Assembly (NCBI GenBank): GCA_003446375.1
Contig: DMAW01000158.1
Location: 1 to 44,738, forward strand
Origin: Eubacteriaceae bacterium
Lineage (GTDB): Bacteria > Bacillota > Clostridia > Eubacteriales > Alkalibacteraceae
Direction: 5' to 3'
DNA length: 44,738 nt
Every line of letters begins with the position of its first letter. Position 1 is the first letter of the stretch. Shown piece by piece: positions 8,157-17,110 of the stretch. A model generated the notes under the pieces. The model had not been told where the DNA came from, made no database searches, and saw only the letters and a list, made by a program, of their open reading frames with translations. A program made the translations under genes and the position numbers.

Positions 8157-8397
8157 CTACAATCTTAATTTTAATAGCTTCATCGATTTCCATCTTAAAA
8201 GCTCTGTTTAAAGCATTCTTTTTCAAGACAGCCTCCAAGCATTCGTCATTGCCGCACAAATAAGCTCCTCTGCCGTTTGCCTTGCCTGTGGGATCGTAGA
8301 AGATTTCACCTTCTTTGTTTTTGACCACCCTCACAAGGCTTTTTTTATCTATCTTCTCTCCACATACTATACATGTTCTTTGAGGTATTTTTTTCAT
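8131..8397 (-). CDS. rnpM: RNase P modulator RnpM (YlxR)
   Basis: This is a YlxR-family protein, described in Bacillus subtilis as a modulator of RNase P activity. The 88-residue protein has the family pattern RTCIVCGEK at residues 7-15, followed by a basic strand and the GKANGRGAYLCGNDECLE block that forms the conserved RNA-binding surface. It has an ATG start with GGAGGG 6 bases upstream. It lies 18 bases after nusA and is followed by ylxQ and infB, which is the standard Firmicutes order nusA-rnpM-ylxQ-infB. Confidence 0.93.
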   Translation of the reverse strand: MKKIPQRTCIVCGEKIDKKSLVRVVKNKEGEIFYDPTGKANGRGAYLCGNDECLEAVLKKNALNRAFKMEIDEAIKIKIVDDVKNAKK

Positions 8398-8415
8398 TAC
8401 GATCCCTCCAATCAG

Positions 8416-9504
8416 TTAAATATCTAAATCATCTAATAAATCGTTGGCTATTTGATCGATTTCTTCCATATTTTCACTTTGGGATTTGCTTTTAATATCT
8501 ATTTTCCATCCAGTTAACTTGGCTGCAAGCCTAGCATTTTGACCTTCTTTTCCTATCGCCAAAGACAACTGATAGTCATCCACTACAACCAGTGCGGATT
8601 TTTCAAGTTCATTTATTTCTACTCTCAATACCTTTGCAGGACTTAGAGAGCTTGCGATATATTCTCTTGGATCATCGCTCCATTTAATTATATCAATTTT
8701 TTCTCCATTAAGCTCATCTACGATATTTTGTACCCTTGTTCCCTTGGGACCCACACATGATCCCACAGGATCGATATTTGAATCTAAGGCGAAAACTGCG
8801 ATTTTTGTCCTAGATCCGGCTTCTCTGGAAATAGATTTGATCGTCACTGTCCCATCATAAATCTCAGGAACTTCATTTTCGAACAATCGCTTCACAAGGC
8901 CAGGATGAGTTCTTGAAATCAAGATTTGTGGTCCTTTTGTAGTTTTCTTGACTTCCAGCACATATACTTTTATTCGCTTGTTTTGTGAATAATCTTCTCC
9001 TTGCACCTGCTCGTTTGGCATCAATATGCCTTCGGTCTTCCCAAGATCCACATAGACATTGTTCTTTTCTTTTCTTTGAATCACGCCGTTTATTATCTCA
9101 TCTTCACGTTCTGAGAACTGGTTGAATATGATGTTTCTTTCAGCTTCCTTTATCCGTTGAACAACGAGCTGTTTTGCATTTTGAGCTGCAATTCTTCCAA
9201 AGTTTTTCGGCTTGATCTCAATTTCAGCCACGTCTCCATGCTCGTACCCGGAGTAGATTGCTTTTGCATCATACAAGGTAATCTCGATATTAGGGTCTGT
9301 TACTTCCTCTACTACTTCCTTTAATGCGTGTACGTTTATTTCCCCGGTTTCCCTGTTTATGTTTATTTTAATGTTGTGGGAACTGCCGTAATTTTTTTTG
9401 TACGCAGAAGTAATTGCTGCCTCTATTGCGTCTATAAGCTCTTCCTTGTCTATTCCCTTTTCCTTTTCCACTGAATCCAGTGCTAGAATGAAATCTTTAT
9501 TCAT
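8416..9504 (-). CDS. nusA: Transcription termination/antitermination factor NusA
   Basis: NusA binds RNA polymerase and nascent RNA and modulates pausing, termination and antitermination. The 362-residue protein has the N-terminal polymerase-binding domain (MNKDFILALDSVEKEKGI), an S1 domain (about 135-200, GVIQRKEKNNVYVDLGKTEG) and two KH domains with DPVGSCVGPKG and LAIGKEGQNARLAAKLTGWKI-type GxxG loops. It lacks the C-terminal acidic repeats of proteobacterial NusA, as is normal in Firmicutes. It follows rimP by 40 bases. The GGAGG site is 11 bases from the ATG, a rather long spacing. Confidence 0.97.
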   Translation of the reverse strand: MNKDFILALDSVEKEKGIDKEELIDAIEAAITSAYKKNYGSSHNIKININRETGEINVHALKEVVEEVTDPNIEITLYDAKAIYSGYEHGDVAEIEIKPKNFGRIAAQNAKQLVVQRIKEAERNIIFNQFSEREDEIINGVIQRKEKNNVYVDLGKTEGILMPNEQVQGEDYSQNKRIKVYVLEVKKTTKGPQILISRTHPGLVKRLFENEVPEIYDGTVTIKSISREAGSRTKIAVFALDSNIDPVGSCVGPKGTRVQNIVDELNGEKIDIIKWSDDPREYIASSLSPAKVLRVEINELEKSALVVVDDYQLSLAIGKEGQNARLAAKLTGWKIDIKSKSQSENMEEIDQIANDLLDDLDI

Positions 9505-9544
9505 CTTTGTTATAAACCTCCGTTATCATTATATTGCTTTTAAT

Positions 9545-10009
9545 TTAAAATTCAAAATATAGCCTCGCACTGCCGATAGACTTTACAGGAATCTCTATCA
9601 CTTTGCCTTGTTCCAGTTCAAGTGTCAGTATTTCATCACAAATACCCTTGTTTATTCCCTTGTAATATTTGCTTCCGTTTAATTGTGCATATAGATTCAC
9701 TTCTATCGCCTTGTCTATAGACCTGTCATAATCAGACTTTTTCTTAAGAGGTCTGTCTAAGCCCGGGGATGATACTTCTAAAAAATAACTTTGGGATATA
9801 GGATCAGCATCATCCAGCAGAACATTTATTTTTCCGCTAAATCTTTGACAGTCATCTAAGCTTACGCCACCGTCTTTATCTATATATATGCGCAAAAACC
9901 AGTTTTGACCTTCCTTAATGAACTCAACGTCTACCAGTTCAAAACCCAGCTCTTCCGCTATAGGTTGTGCCAAGTCAAAGACAAATTCATCTGTTTTCTT
10001 CTTTGCCAT
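9545..10009 (-). CDS. rimP: Ribosome maturation factor RimP
   Basis: RimP assists assembly of the 30S subunit, particularly around S12 and the central pseudoknot. From the chosen start it has 154 residues, the usual size, with the family motif YFLEVSSPGLDRPL in the middle and an SH3-like C-terminal domain. The open frame extends 45 bases further upstream, but GGGAGG lies 7 bases before the ATG at 10009, and the extension would translate the leader hairpin at 10036-10058, so the shorter start is preferred. A separate consensus promoter lies upstream, so rimP opens the rimP-nusA-infB operon. Confidence 0.95.
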   Translation of the reverse strand: MAKKKTDEFVFDLAQPIAEELGFELVDVEFIKEGQNWFLRIYIDKDGGVSLDDCQRFSGKINVLLDDADPISQSYFLEVSSPGLDRPLKKKSDYDRSIDKAIEVNLYAQLNGSKYYKGINKGICDEILTLELEQGKVIEIPVKSIGSARLYFEF

Positions 10010-10035
10010 CAAAAAACCTCCCGTATCAAATAATA

Positions 10036-10058
10036 AAGAGCGGGTTTTTCCCACTCTT
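10036..10058 (-). promoter_or_regulatory. rimP leader hairpin
   Basis: A 9-bp stem (minus-strand AAGAGTGGG and CCCGCTCTT, one G-U pair) with an AAAAA loop sits between the promoter and the rimP ribosome site. It is followed by a T-rich but interrupted stretch. I recall similar GAGTGGG/CCCACTC hairpins before rimP in other Firmicutes; that comparison is from memory. It may act in transcription attenuation of the nusA-infB operon, for which NusA feedback is known in other bacteria. Confidence 0.6.
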
Positions 10059-10087
10059 CGAAAAGTAAACTCAAATTGTTGTAATTA

Positions 10088-10116
10088 ATCATATCATACA
10101 ATCAAATTTATTTCAA
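10088..10116 (-). promoter_or_regulatory. Sigma-A promoter of rimP-nusA-infB operon
   Basis: On the minus strand TTGAAA (10111-10116) and TATGAT (10088-10093) are separated by exactly 17 bases, and TG precedes the -10 by one base (extended -10). It begins just after the polC stop. The start site would lie near 10081, giving a leader of about 70 bases. Confidence 0.75.
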
Positions 10117-10122
10117 GTACCT

Positions 10123-13100
10123 TTAAAACAGGCTTATCTGATTGGATTGAGGCAATTCGTTGATTGTTCCGTGCTTTAGCAGGGTCTCCACATTTGTCTT
10201 GCTTATTTTAGTTCTTGACTGAAGGTCCTCTATAGATATGAATGTGCCATTCTTTCCAGCATCGTAAACATTTTGAGATGCCTTAAGCCCGATGCCTTCA
10301 AGGGCATTAAAAGGAGGCAGGAGCTTATCTCCCTTTATAATGAACTTGGAGTAGTGGGAATCATACAGGCTAACCGGCAAGAACTCATATCCTCTGCACA
10401 GCATCTCAAGCGTCAGCTCTAGAACCGTAAGCATGGATTTGTCCTTAGCCGTAGCAGAATTGCCAACCTCCTTGATCTCTCTGATTTTTTTCCTTACCGC
10501 ATCTTTTCCTTGGACAGCAAGGTGAGCATCAAAGTCATCGGCTCTTACTGTAAAATACGTGGCATAATAAGCAAGGGGATGATGTACCTTACAGTAGGCT
10601 ATCCTAAAAGCCATGGTTACATATGCAACCGCATGGGCTTTGGGAAACATGTACTTTATCTTATTGCAAGAATCTATATACCACTGAGGTACTTGATGCT
10701 TATTCATAAGAGCTACGTCCTCATCATTTAACCCTTTTCCTTTTCTTACCTTCTCCATGATGGTAAACGCGCTCTTGCTGGGAAGACCCATATGTATCAG
10801 ATAAACCATTATGTCGTCTCTTGTACAGATCACTTCTTTAATGGAAGCAGTATTGTTTGCAATAAGCTCCTGTGCGTTATTGAGCCATACATCTGTGCCG
10901 TGGGATAGTCCGGAGATCCTTATAAGATCTGAAAATGCAGTAGGTTTTGTAGCTACCAGCATCTCCCGTACAAATCCTGTGCCAAATTCCGGTATCCCGT
11001 ATGTACCTACCGTAGATCCGATATCATCGTCTAAAAGCTTCAATGCCTTTGTAGATGTGAAAAGGCTCATGGTATCGGGATCGTCCAGTGGTATTTTTGT
11101 TGCATCCAACCCGGTAAGGTCTTCAAGCATTCTTATCATCGTTGGATCATCGTGTCCCAAGATGTCCAGTTTCAATAGTCTTCCGCTTATCGAGTGATAA
11201 TCGAAATGAGTTGTAGTAGTCATGCTTCCCACATCATCTGCAGGCTTTTGTATTGGGCAAAAGTCGTAAATCTCTTTGTTCGATGGCACTACCATGATGC
11301 CGCCGGGGTGCTGGCCAGTAGTCCTTTTTATTCCTGTGCAGCCTTGAACAAGCCTGTCTATTTCCGCATTGGTGACTAGACATCCATTTTCTTCAAGATA
11401 GTTTTTTACAAATCCAAATGCTGTTTTTTCTGCAATCGTGGATATAGTGCCTGCCCTGTACACATTCCCTTTCCCAAATAACTCTTCAGTATACTGATGG
11501 GCAGTAGGCTGATATTCACCTGAAAAATTAAGGTCGATATCTGGCTCCTTGTCACCTTCGAAACCTAAAAACACCTCAAAAGGTATGTCAAATCCATCTT
11601 TCAAATAATCTGCGCCGCACTTTGGGCATTTCTTATCCTCAAGGTCAGGTCCTGACCCTATTTGTGAACTATCGAAAAACTCGCTGTTTTTACACTTAGG
11701 GCAAACGTAATGGGGAGAAAGGGGATTAACCTCTGTTATATTTGAAAAAGTAGCTGCTAGAGAAGAGCCTACAGAACCCCTAGAGCCTACTAAATACCCG
11801 TCTTCCAAGGACTTTTTCACTAGCTTGTGAGCCACTAGATAAAGCACGGAATATCCATTGTTGATTATAGAGTTTAATTCTTTTTCCACTCTCGCTTCAA
11901 CTACCTCCGGTAAACGGTCTCCATACTTTTCTTTAGCATAGTTTGTGACCATTTGCCTTATTTCTTGGTCGGAGCCTTCAATGATAGGTGGAAATGTCCC
12001 ATTTGGTATGGGCAATACGCTTTCAATCATTTCCGATATTTTGTTGGGATTCTCAATCACTATTTCTCGAGCTTTTTTCTCATCGATGTAGTAAAATTCA
12101 TCCAGCATCTCTTGAGTAGTCCTGTAATATAGAGGTGGCTGTTTGTTAAAATCATCAAATTTTTGGCCGCACATCAGTACTTTTCTAAAGCATTCATCTT
12201 CTTTTTCTACAAAATGTACATCTCCAGTTGCCACAACAGGTTTTTTATATCTTTCTCCTAAATCAATTATTCTCTTATTGATATTTCTAAGCTCTTCTTC
12301 ATTATTGACTATTCCTTTATCTAATAAAAACTCATTGTTTCCAATAGGTTGAACCTCAAGGTAGTCGTAAAATCCGACTATTTTCTCTATGTCCTCTTCT
12401 GACTTATCATTTAAAATGCCTTTATAGAGCTCTCCGCTTTCGCAAGCGCTCCCTAGAATCAGTCCTTCTCTGTATTTTTCCAAAATGCTTTTCGGCAGTC
12501 TTGGCTTTTTATAAAAATACCTCAAGTGGCTCATAGACACTAGCTTATACAGATTTTTTAATCCAATCTGATTTTTCACAAGTATTATGATATGGTAAGT
12601 ATCCATTTTCTTAATAGCCTGTTCATTATCAAATACCCTATTAAGATCATCTGCAGTCTTTGCTCCTTTGTCCGTGCTAATGCCTATAAGTTTAATAAAG
12701 ACTTTGGCCGTTGCCATGGCATCGTCGCTAGCTCTATGATGATTATTAAGGTCTATCTTGAAATATCTGGAAAGGCTCTTTAAGTTAAATCGTCCCAGAT
12801 CGGTGATTGCATTTCTGGCCAAAGCCAACGTATCAATAACAGTAAACTTTCTTTTGATGTTCAGCTTTCTGCAAAAGGCTTCTATAAATGAGATGTCAAA
12901 CCTAGCATTATGGGCAACCAATATGTCCTCCCCTGCAAAATTCAAAAACTCCTCCATGACCACGTCTATTTCACGCTGATTTCTTACCATATCATCTGAA
13001 ATCCCCGTTATCTCAGTTATCTTAAGAGGCACTTTTTTCTTCGGTTTTACAAAAGAATTGTAAGTCTCCACTATCTGGCCGTCATTTACTTTTACAGCGC

Positions 13101-14334
13101 CTATTTCTATTATCTCGCTATTTTTAGCGGACAGTCCTGTAGTCTCTATGTCAAATACCACAAAACACCCATCTAGGGAGCTGTCTTTGTCCCCCCATTT
13201 TGAATTTTTGTTGTCATCTACAAGGTATCCTTCCATGCCGTATATGACTTTGATGTCTTTCTTCGCTGCCAATTCCATTGCATCCGGATAGGCCTGCAAC
13301 ACTCCATGATCTGTTATTGCTATGGATTTGTGTCCAAATTCAGATGCAGTTTCTATAAGCTTTGACAGCTTGGCTACGCTATCCATGGAGCTATACTGGG
13401 TATGAGCATGAAGCTCAATACGTTTATTTCCTTCATCATCTTTTCGGGCTTTTACCCAATGGCTCTCAATCGAACTTAAAATAAGCACATTTTCTCTAGC
13501 AAAAGTGTCGAATTGTATCTTTCCTTTGACCTTTAGCCAACACCCTTCATTTATGGAAGATAATACCTTTTGTGTCTTTTCCTCGTTTAAAAATGATTTG
13601 CACGTAAGAGAAGAAGTATAATCCGTGATATTGAAGGTGACTATGGTCATGTTGTTTCGGATTTCCTTTTTGTCTATCTTAAAGATCTTGCCTATGACCG
13701 CCACATCCTGATCTGAAGATACTTCACTTATTTTTACGATATGATCCTTGATTTTTCTGCCAAGAATAGTTTTAGGTTCTCGATTTTCACGATGAATATT
13801 TTCATTTTTGACTTCAGTTTTTTTTGCTTTAAAGCTTATAACCTTTTTCTTTTCAGATTCTATCTCTTCGGAAAGCTTTTCCATTCCAGCCATTTGGCAA
13901 AATGAAAACTTCACTTCTTTTTTGGCAGTGGATTTAAACCAATTTGCAAGCTTTGCAGCTGCATTTGTTTCAATAAGCTTTTTCAAATCAGATTCGTGAA
14001 TTAATGGTATTTTTACTTTTGCATCATCTATATTCCAGTTGTTTCCTGTCAATAGGACCTCCGGATAGGTGTTTTTTATCCATTTTTTCACCAGTTCCTT
14101 ATCTGATTCACTAATCCTTTGAAACTTAACCGGTACCAACCGAATCTCTATCTGATTATTTAAAATCCCTTCAAGGTCTATACGGATTTTATCAAGATCC
14201 ACTTCCTTTAAGGGATTTACATGTAATGTCCACTGTTTTGTCTCTCTAGCCACTTCCACTTTGTCTATTTTCAAGGAATACTTTGAGATGATTTTTCCAA
14301 TAGATTCTTTTAAGTTTATGTAATTATTTTGCAT
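10123..14334 (-). CDS. polC: DNA polymerase III alpha subunit, PolC type
   Basis: PolC is the replicative DNA polymerase of low-GC Gram-positive bacteria and carries its own proofreading exonuclease. The 1403-residue protein has the expected order: N-terminal domain, OB fold (about 200-290), PHP domain start with HAHTQYSSMD at about 309, the inserted DnaQ-like exonuclease with DIETTG at about 395-400, the rest of PHP, then the polymerase core. Two CxxC pairs (CPKCKNSEFF, CPKCGADY) form the PolC zinc region in the second half. The start at 14334 has AGGTG 7 bases upstream; the longer open frame would overlap mgtC. It follows mgtC by one base. Confidence 0.98.
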   Translation of the reverse strand: MQNNYINLKESIGKIISKYSLKIDKVEVARETKQWTLHVNPLKEVDLDKIRIDLEGILNNQIEIRLVPVKFQRISESDKELVKKWIKNTYPEVLLTGNNWNIDDAKVKIPLIHESDLKKLIETNAAAKLANWFKSTAKKEVKFSFCQMAGMEKLSEEIESEKKKVISFKAKKTEVKNENIHRENREPKTILGRKIKDHIVKISEVSSDQDVAVIGKIFKIDKKEIRNNMTIVTFNITDYTSSLTCKSFLNEEKTQKVLSSINEGCWLKVKGKIQFDTFARENVLILSSIESHWVKARKDDEGNKRIELHAHTQYSSMDSVAKLSKLIETASEFGHKSIAITDHGVLQAYPDAMELAAKKDIKVIYGMEGYLVDDNKNSKWGDKDSSLDGCFVVFDIETTGLSAKNSEIIEIGAVKVNDGQIVETYNSFVKPKKKVPLKITEITGISDDMVRNQREIDVVMEEFLNFAGEDILVAHNARFDISFIEAFCRKLNIKRKFTVIDTLALARNAITDLGRFNLKSLSRYFKIDLNNHHRASDDAMATAKVFIKLIGISTDKGAKTADDLNRVFDNEQAIKKMDTYHIIILVKNQIGLKNLYKLVSMSHLRYFYKKPRLPKSILEKYREGLILGSACESGELYKGILNDKSEEDIEKIVGFYDYLEVQPIGNNEFLLDKGIVNNEEELRNINKRIIDLGERYKKPVVATGDVHFVEKEDECFRKVLMCGQKFDDFNKQPPLYYRTTQEMLDEFYYIDEKKAREIVIENPNKISEMIESVLPIPNGTFPPIIEGSDQEIRQMVTNYAKEKYGDRLPEVVEARVEKELNSIINNGYSVLYLVAHKLVKKSLEDGYLVGSRGSVGSSLAATFSNITEVNPLSPHYVCPKCKNSEFFDSSQIGSGPDLEDKKCPKCGADYLKDGFDIPFEVFLGFEGDKEPDIDLNFSGEYQPTAHQYTEELFGKGNVYRAGTISTIAEKTAFGFVKNYLEENGCLVTNAEIDRLVQGCTGIKRTTGQHPGGIMVVPSNKEIYDFCPIQKPADDVGSMTTTTHFDYHSISGRLLKLDILGHDDPTMIRMLEDLTGLDATKIPLDDPDTMSLFTSTKALKLLDDDIGSTVGTYGIPEFGTGFVREMLVATKPTAFSDLIRISGLSHGTDVWLNNAQELIANNTASIKEVICTRDDIMVYLIHMGLPSKSAFTIMEKVRKGKGLNDEDVALMNKHQVPQWYIDSCNKIKYMFPKAHAVAYVTMAFRIAYCKVHHPLAYYATYFTVRADDFDAHLAVQGKDAVRKKIREIKEVGNSATAKDKSMLTVLELTLEMLCRGYEFLPVSLYDSHYSKFIIKGDKLLPPFNALEGIGLKASQNVYDAGKNGTFISIEDLQSRTKISKTNVETLLKHGTINELPQSNQISLF

Positions 14335-14335
14335 T

Positions 14336-14995
14336 TTATGCACCTGTTTCACTCTTAATATTAATGTAGTCAACCTCGTTTTTTGATAAATAATTAAATA
14401 TGCTGAACTCTTTATCTCGGATTTCTTTTAAAACAGTAAGCTTTAAATGTCTATCCTTAAGTTGAAAATCCACGATTTCAAAATCGTCATTTTCTATATC
14501 CGAATAAAGCTTATCAGGATCAAAGTCCGTATTAAACTCCATCTCCAATGAATATATTTTTGACATATCGTATTTCTTTAGATTTATATGAGTAAATGCC
14601 CTTAATACTATAAAAACCGCTACTGATGCAGTCACTGCTATATCATAATACCCTGCTCCTATGGCAAGTCCTATGCAGCCGACTGCCCAAATCGTCGCTG
14701 CCGTAGTAAGGCCTTTTACATCGAACCCGGACCTTAATATGGTACCCGCGCCTAAAAAGCCTATTCCGCTGATTACTTGAGCTCCAAGCCTAGAAGGATC
14801 AGCAATATCCCTGTAATCTCCGGCTAAGGCAATGCCTGTAAGCATGACTACAGTAGCTCCGACAGAAACTAGAACATGAGTTCTTAGCCCGGCGGGTTTC
14901 TTTGTCTTTTCTCTTTCCAGACCGATTAAGCCGCTAAACAATATAGATAAGACTACTCTTAAAACTATATCTAGTATCTCCAGATCTCCATACAT
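14336..14995 (-). CDS. MgtC/SapB-family membrane protein
   Basis: The 219-residue protein has the MgtC signature near its N-terminus: SGLIGLEREKTKKPAGLRTH, followed by VSVGATVVMLTG and the SGIGFLGAGTI segment. Four to five hydrophobic segments cover residues 5-145, and the last 75 residues form a soluble ACT-like domain. MgtC proteins of pathogens affect adaptation to low magnesium and ATP synthase activity; in free-living Firmicutes the role is unclear, so I give no gene symbol. The ATG at 14995 overlaps the ispG stop (TGATG) with AAGGTGA upstream, and polC starts one base after its stop. Tight packing shows it belongs to this operon, although it is not part of the usual ispG-polC order. Confidence 0.85.
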   Translation of the reverse strand: MYGDLEILDIVLRVVLSILFSGLIGLEREKTKKPAGLRTHVLVSVGATVVMLTGIALAGDYRDIADPSRLGAQVISGIGFLGAGTILRSGFDVKGLTTAATIWAVGCIGLAIGAGYYDIAVTASVAVFIVLRAFTHINLKKYDMSKIYSLEMEFNTDFDPDKLYSDIENDDFEIVDFQLKDRHLKLTVLKEIRDKEFSIFNYLSKNEVDYINIKSETGA

Positions 14996-16062
14996 CAAAT
15001 CACCTTGAATTCTTTGATTTCTTTTATAAGTTCACTTACTATATCCTGTTCATCTATAGTTCTTACAACTTCACCTTTTTTAAATAGTATCGCTTTTTTA
15101 TCGCCGCCGGCAATACCTATATCTGCATCTCTGGCTTCTCCAGGACCGTTTACTGCACAACCCATTATCGCTACTTTGATTTTTTTGTTTATTCCTTCTG
15201 CTGCCTTTTCTATTTCTGCAGCATATTTTATAAGATCTATCCTGCATCTTGCGCAAGTCGGACAAGATATGAATTCTATGTCCGGCTTGCTAAAAAGATC
15301 AAGGGACTTTAATATCTCCCTTGCGACTTTTATCTCTTCGACCGGATCTCCCGTAAGGGAAACCCGCATCGTATCGCCAATCCCTTTATTTAGAATTATG
15401 CCAAGCCCTACTGCAGATTTAATAGTTCCCCTAAAGGGTGTTCCTGCCTCTGTTATGCCTATATGGGTAGGATAATCATAAATTTTTGCAAAAACTTCGT
15501 ATGCTTCTACGCTCATCAATACGTCGGAAGCTTTGATGGAAACTACAATGTCGGTAAAATCCATGTCTTCAAGTATTTTTATATGGGAAGCTGCACTCTC
15601 CACTAGAACTTTTCCATTAATCTTTCCATTGTATTTCTGAAGAAGGTCTTTTCCTACAGAACCTGCGTTTACTCCTATTCTTATTGGTATCTTTCTGTCC
15701 TTTGCAGCCTTTACTACCTCTTTTACCCTGGATTCGCTTCCTATGTTTCCTGGATTTATTCTTAGCTTGCTTATTCCTGATTCAATCGACTTTAGGGCAA
15801 GCCTATAGTCAAAGTGAATATCAGCCACCAAAGGTAATAATATGTTTTTTTTGATTTCTTTAAGCGCTTCAGCGCTTTCCATGTCAGGAACCGCAACTCG
15901 CACAATATCGCAGCCTGCTTTTTCAAGAGCATTAATTTGATTTACCGTTGACGCTACGTCTCTAGTGTCTGTAGTGGTCATGCTCTGAATTGCTATAGGA
16001 TTTCCTCCTCCTATATTTACATTGCCAATTGTTACTACTTTTGTATCATTTCTTTTATTCAT
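14995..16062 (-). CDS. ispG: 4-hydroxy-3-methylbut-2-en-1-yl diphosphate synthase (flavodoxin/ferredoxin)
   Basis: IspG performs the penultimate step of the MEP isoprenoid pathway, converting methylerythritol cyclodiphosphate to HMBPP with a [4Fe-4S] cluster. The 355-residue protein starts with a TIM-barrel half (IQSMTTTDTRDV, ADIHFDYRLAL, KLRINPGNIG) and ends with the cluster-binding part (CPTCARC and CAVNGPGEA). GAGGAGATG precedes the ATG. It lies between rseP and mgtC. It shows the MEP pathway operates here, although dxr is not in its usual place upstream. Confidence 0.97.
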   Translation of the reverse strand: MNKRNDTKVVTIGNVNIGGGNPIAIQSMTTTDTRDVASTVNQINALEKAGCDIVRVAVPDMESAEALKEIKKNILLPLVADIHFDYRLALKSIESGISKLRINPGNIGSESRVKEVVKAAKDRKIPIRIGVNAGSVGKDLLQKYNGKINGKVLVESAASHIKILEDMDFTDIVVSIKASDVLMSVEAYEVFAKIYDYPTHIGITEAGTPFRGTIKSAVGLGIILNKGIGDTMRVSLTGDPVEEIKVAREILKSLDLFSKPDIEFISCPTCARCRIDLIKYAAEIEKAAEGINKKIKVAIMGCAVNGPGEARDADIGIAGGDKKAILFKKGEVVRTIDEQDIVSELIKEIKEFKVI

Positions 16063-16091
16063 GACATCTCCTCACTTATATCTACTTGAGA

Positions 16092-17099
16092 TCAATTAAG
16101 CCTAAGTATGTCATTGTAGGCTATAAAAACTGCCAATGCCATCAGAAGTATGAATCCTATAAGGTGGACCATTCCTTCTTTCTCAGGATCAACCGGAGAA
16201 CCCTTTATCCATTCTATCAAGACAAATATGATTCTGCTGCCGTCAAGTGCGGGTATCGGAAGCAAGTTGAAAATCGCAAGATTCAAGCTGATTATTGCAG
16301 CCAGGTTTAAAAGTGCTACGGCTCCGTATTGCACGGTTTCTCCAACAACGCCCACAATACCAATAGGCCCAATAAGGTCTCCTGTGGAAGCATTTCCCGA
16401 TATCAACGCCCCTATCGCCGAAAACATTAGTTTTGCATACAGGTACGACTGAGATACGCCTCCCGCTAATGCACCCAATAAGTCCTTTTCTCTGGCAGGA
16501 GTGATCCCAATTCTGTATCTGTCAAGTTCACTGTCAAAAGCAGATGTCAATTCAAACCTCATCCTATCGCCTTGTCTATCAACGACTAAAGAATATTCTG
16601 ATTCAACGGAATCGTCAAGAATTAGATTGACATCATCCCAAGACTCAACATTTTCTCCATTAATCGATAAAATTTCATCCCCAGTCATCATTCCCGATTC
16701 AAAAGCGGGATATCCTTCTTGGACCTCATCAATAGTAGAAGTCGGTACTCCTAAGATAAAAAATACTGCAGATAATAAAATTATGCAGCCTATTATATTC
16801 ATTATCGCTCCTGCAGAGAGTATGAGTATCCTCGAAAGCTTGCTTTTAGAATTGTAGCTGCCTTCAGAATAGTCGTCTTGGTCCTCACCCTGCATCTTGC
16901 AAAATCCTCCAATAGGTAAAGCCCTTAAAGTAAACAAGGTCTCGCTGCCTTGCTTTGAAAAAACAACAGGACCCATCCCTATCGCAAATTCAAGCACTTT
17001 CACCTTTGACATTCTAGCTGCTATGAAATGCCCAAATTCGTGTATGACTATTAAAAATCCAAAAATCAGTATAGATACCGCTATCGTAAAAAAATTCAC
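16092..17099 (-). CDS. rseP: Site-2 intramembrane zinc metalloprotease (RseP/RasP family)
   Basis: This membrane protease cleaves transmembrane segments, typically anti-sigma factors, signal-peptide remnants and cell-division proteins. The zinc-binding HEFGH lies at residues 20-24 in the first membrane segment, followed by the LPIGGFCKMQGED block that contacts the active site. One PDZ domain (about 120-190) comes next, then the second catalytic motif NLAIFNLLPIPALDGSRI and a last membrane segment. The 335-residue length and single PDZ domain fit the Gram-positive form. It follows cdsA by only 11 bases; dxr, which normally separates the two, is missing. Confidence 0.95.
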   Translation of the reverse strand: MNFFTIAVSILIFGFLIVIHEFGHFIAARMSKVKVLEFAIGMGPVVFSKQGSETLFTLRALPIGGFCKMQGEDQDDYSEGSYNSKSKLSRILILSAGAIMNIIGCIILLSAVFFILGVPTSTIDEVQEGYPAFESGMMTGDEILSINGENVESWDDVNLILDDSVESEYSLVVDRQGDRMRFELTSAFDSELDRYRIGITPAREKDLLGALAGGVSQSYLYAKLMFSAIGALISGNASTGDLIGPIGIVGVVGETVQYGAVALLNLAAIISLNLAIFNLLPIPALDGSRIIFVLIEWIKGSPVDPEKEGMVHLIGFILLMALAVFIAYNDILRLN

Positions 17100-17110
17100 C
17101 TTATCACCTC

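Noticed and set aside
10010..10054. N-terminal extension of RimP from an upstream ATG
   Set aside because: It would translate the leader hairpin, lacks a ribosome site and is not found at the start of the RimP family.
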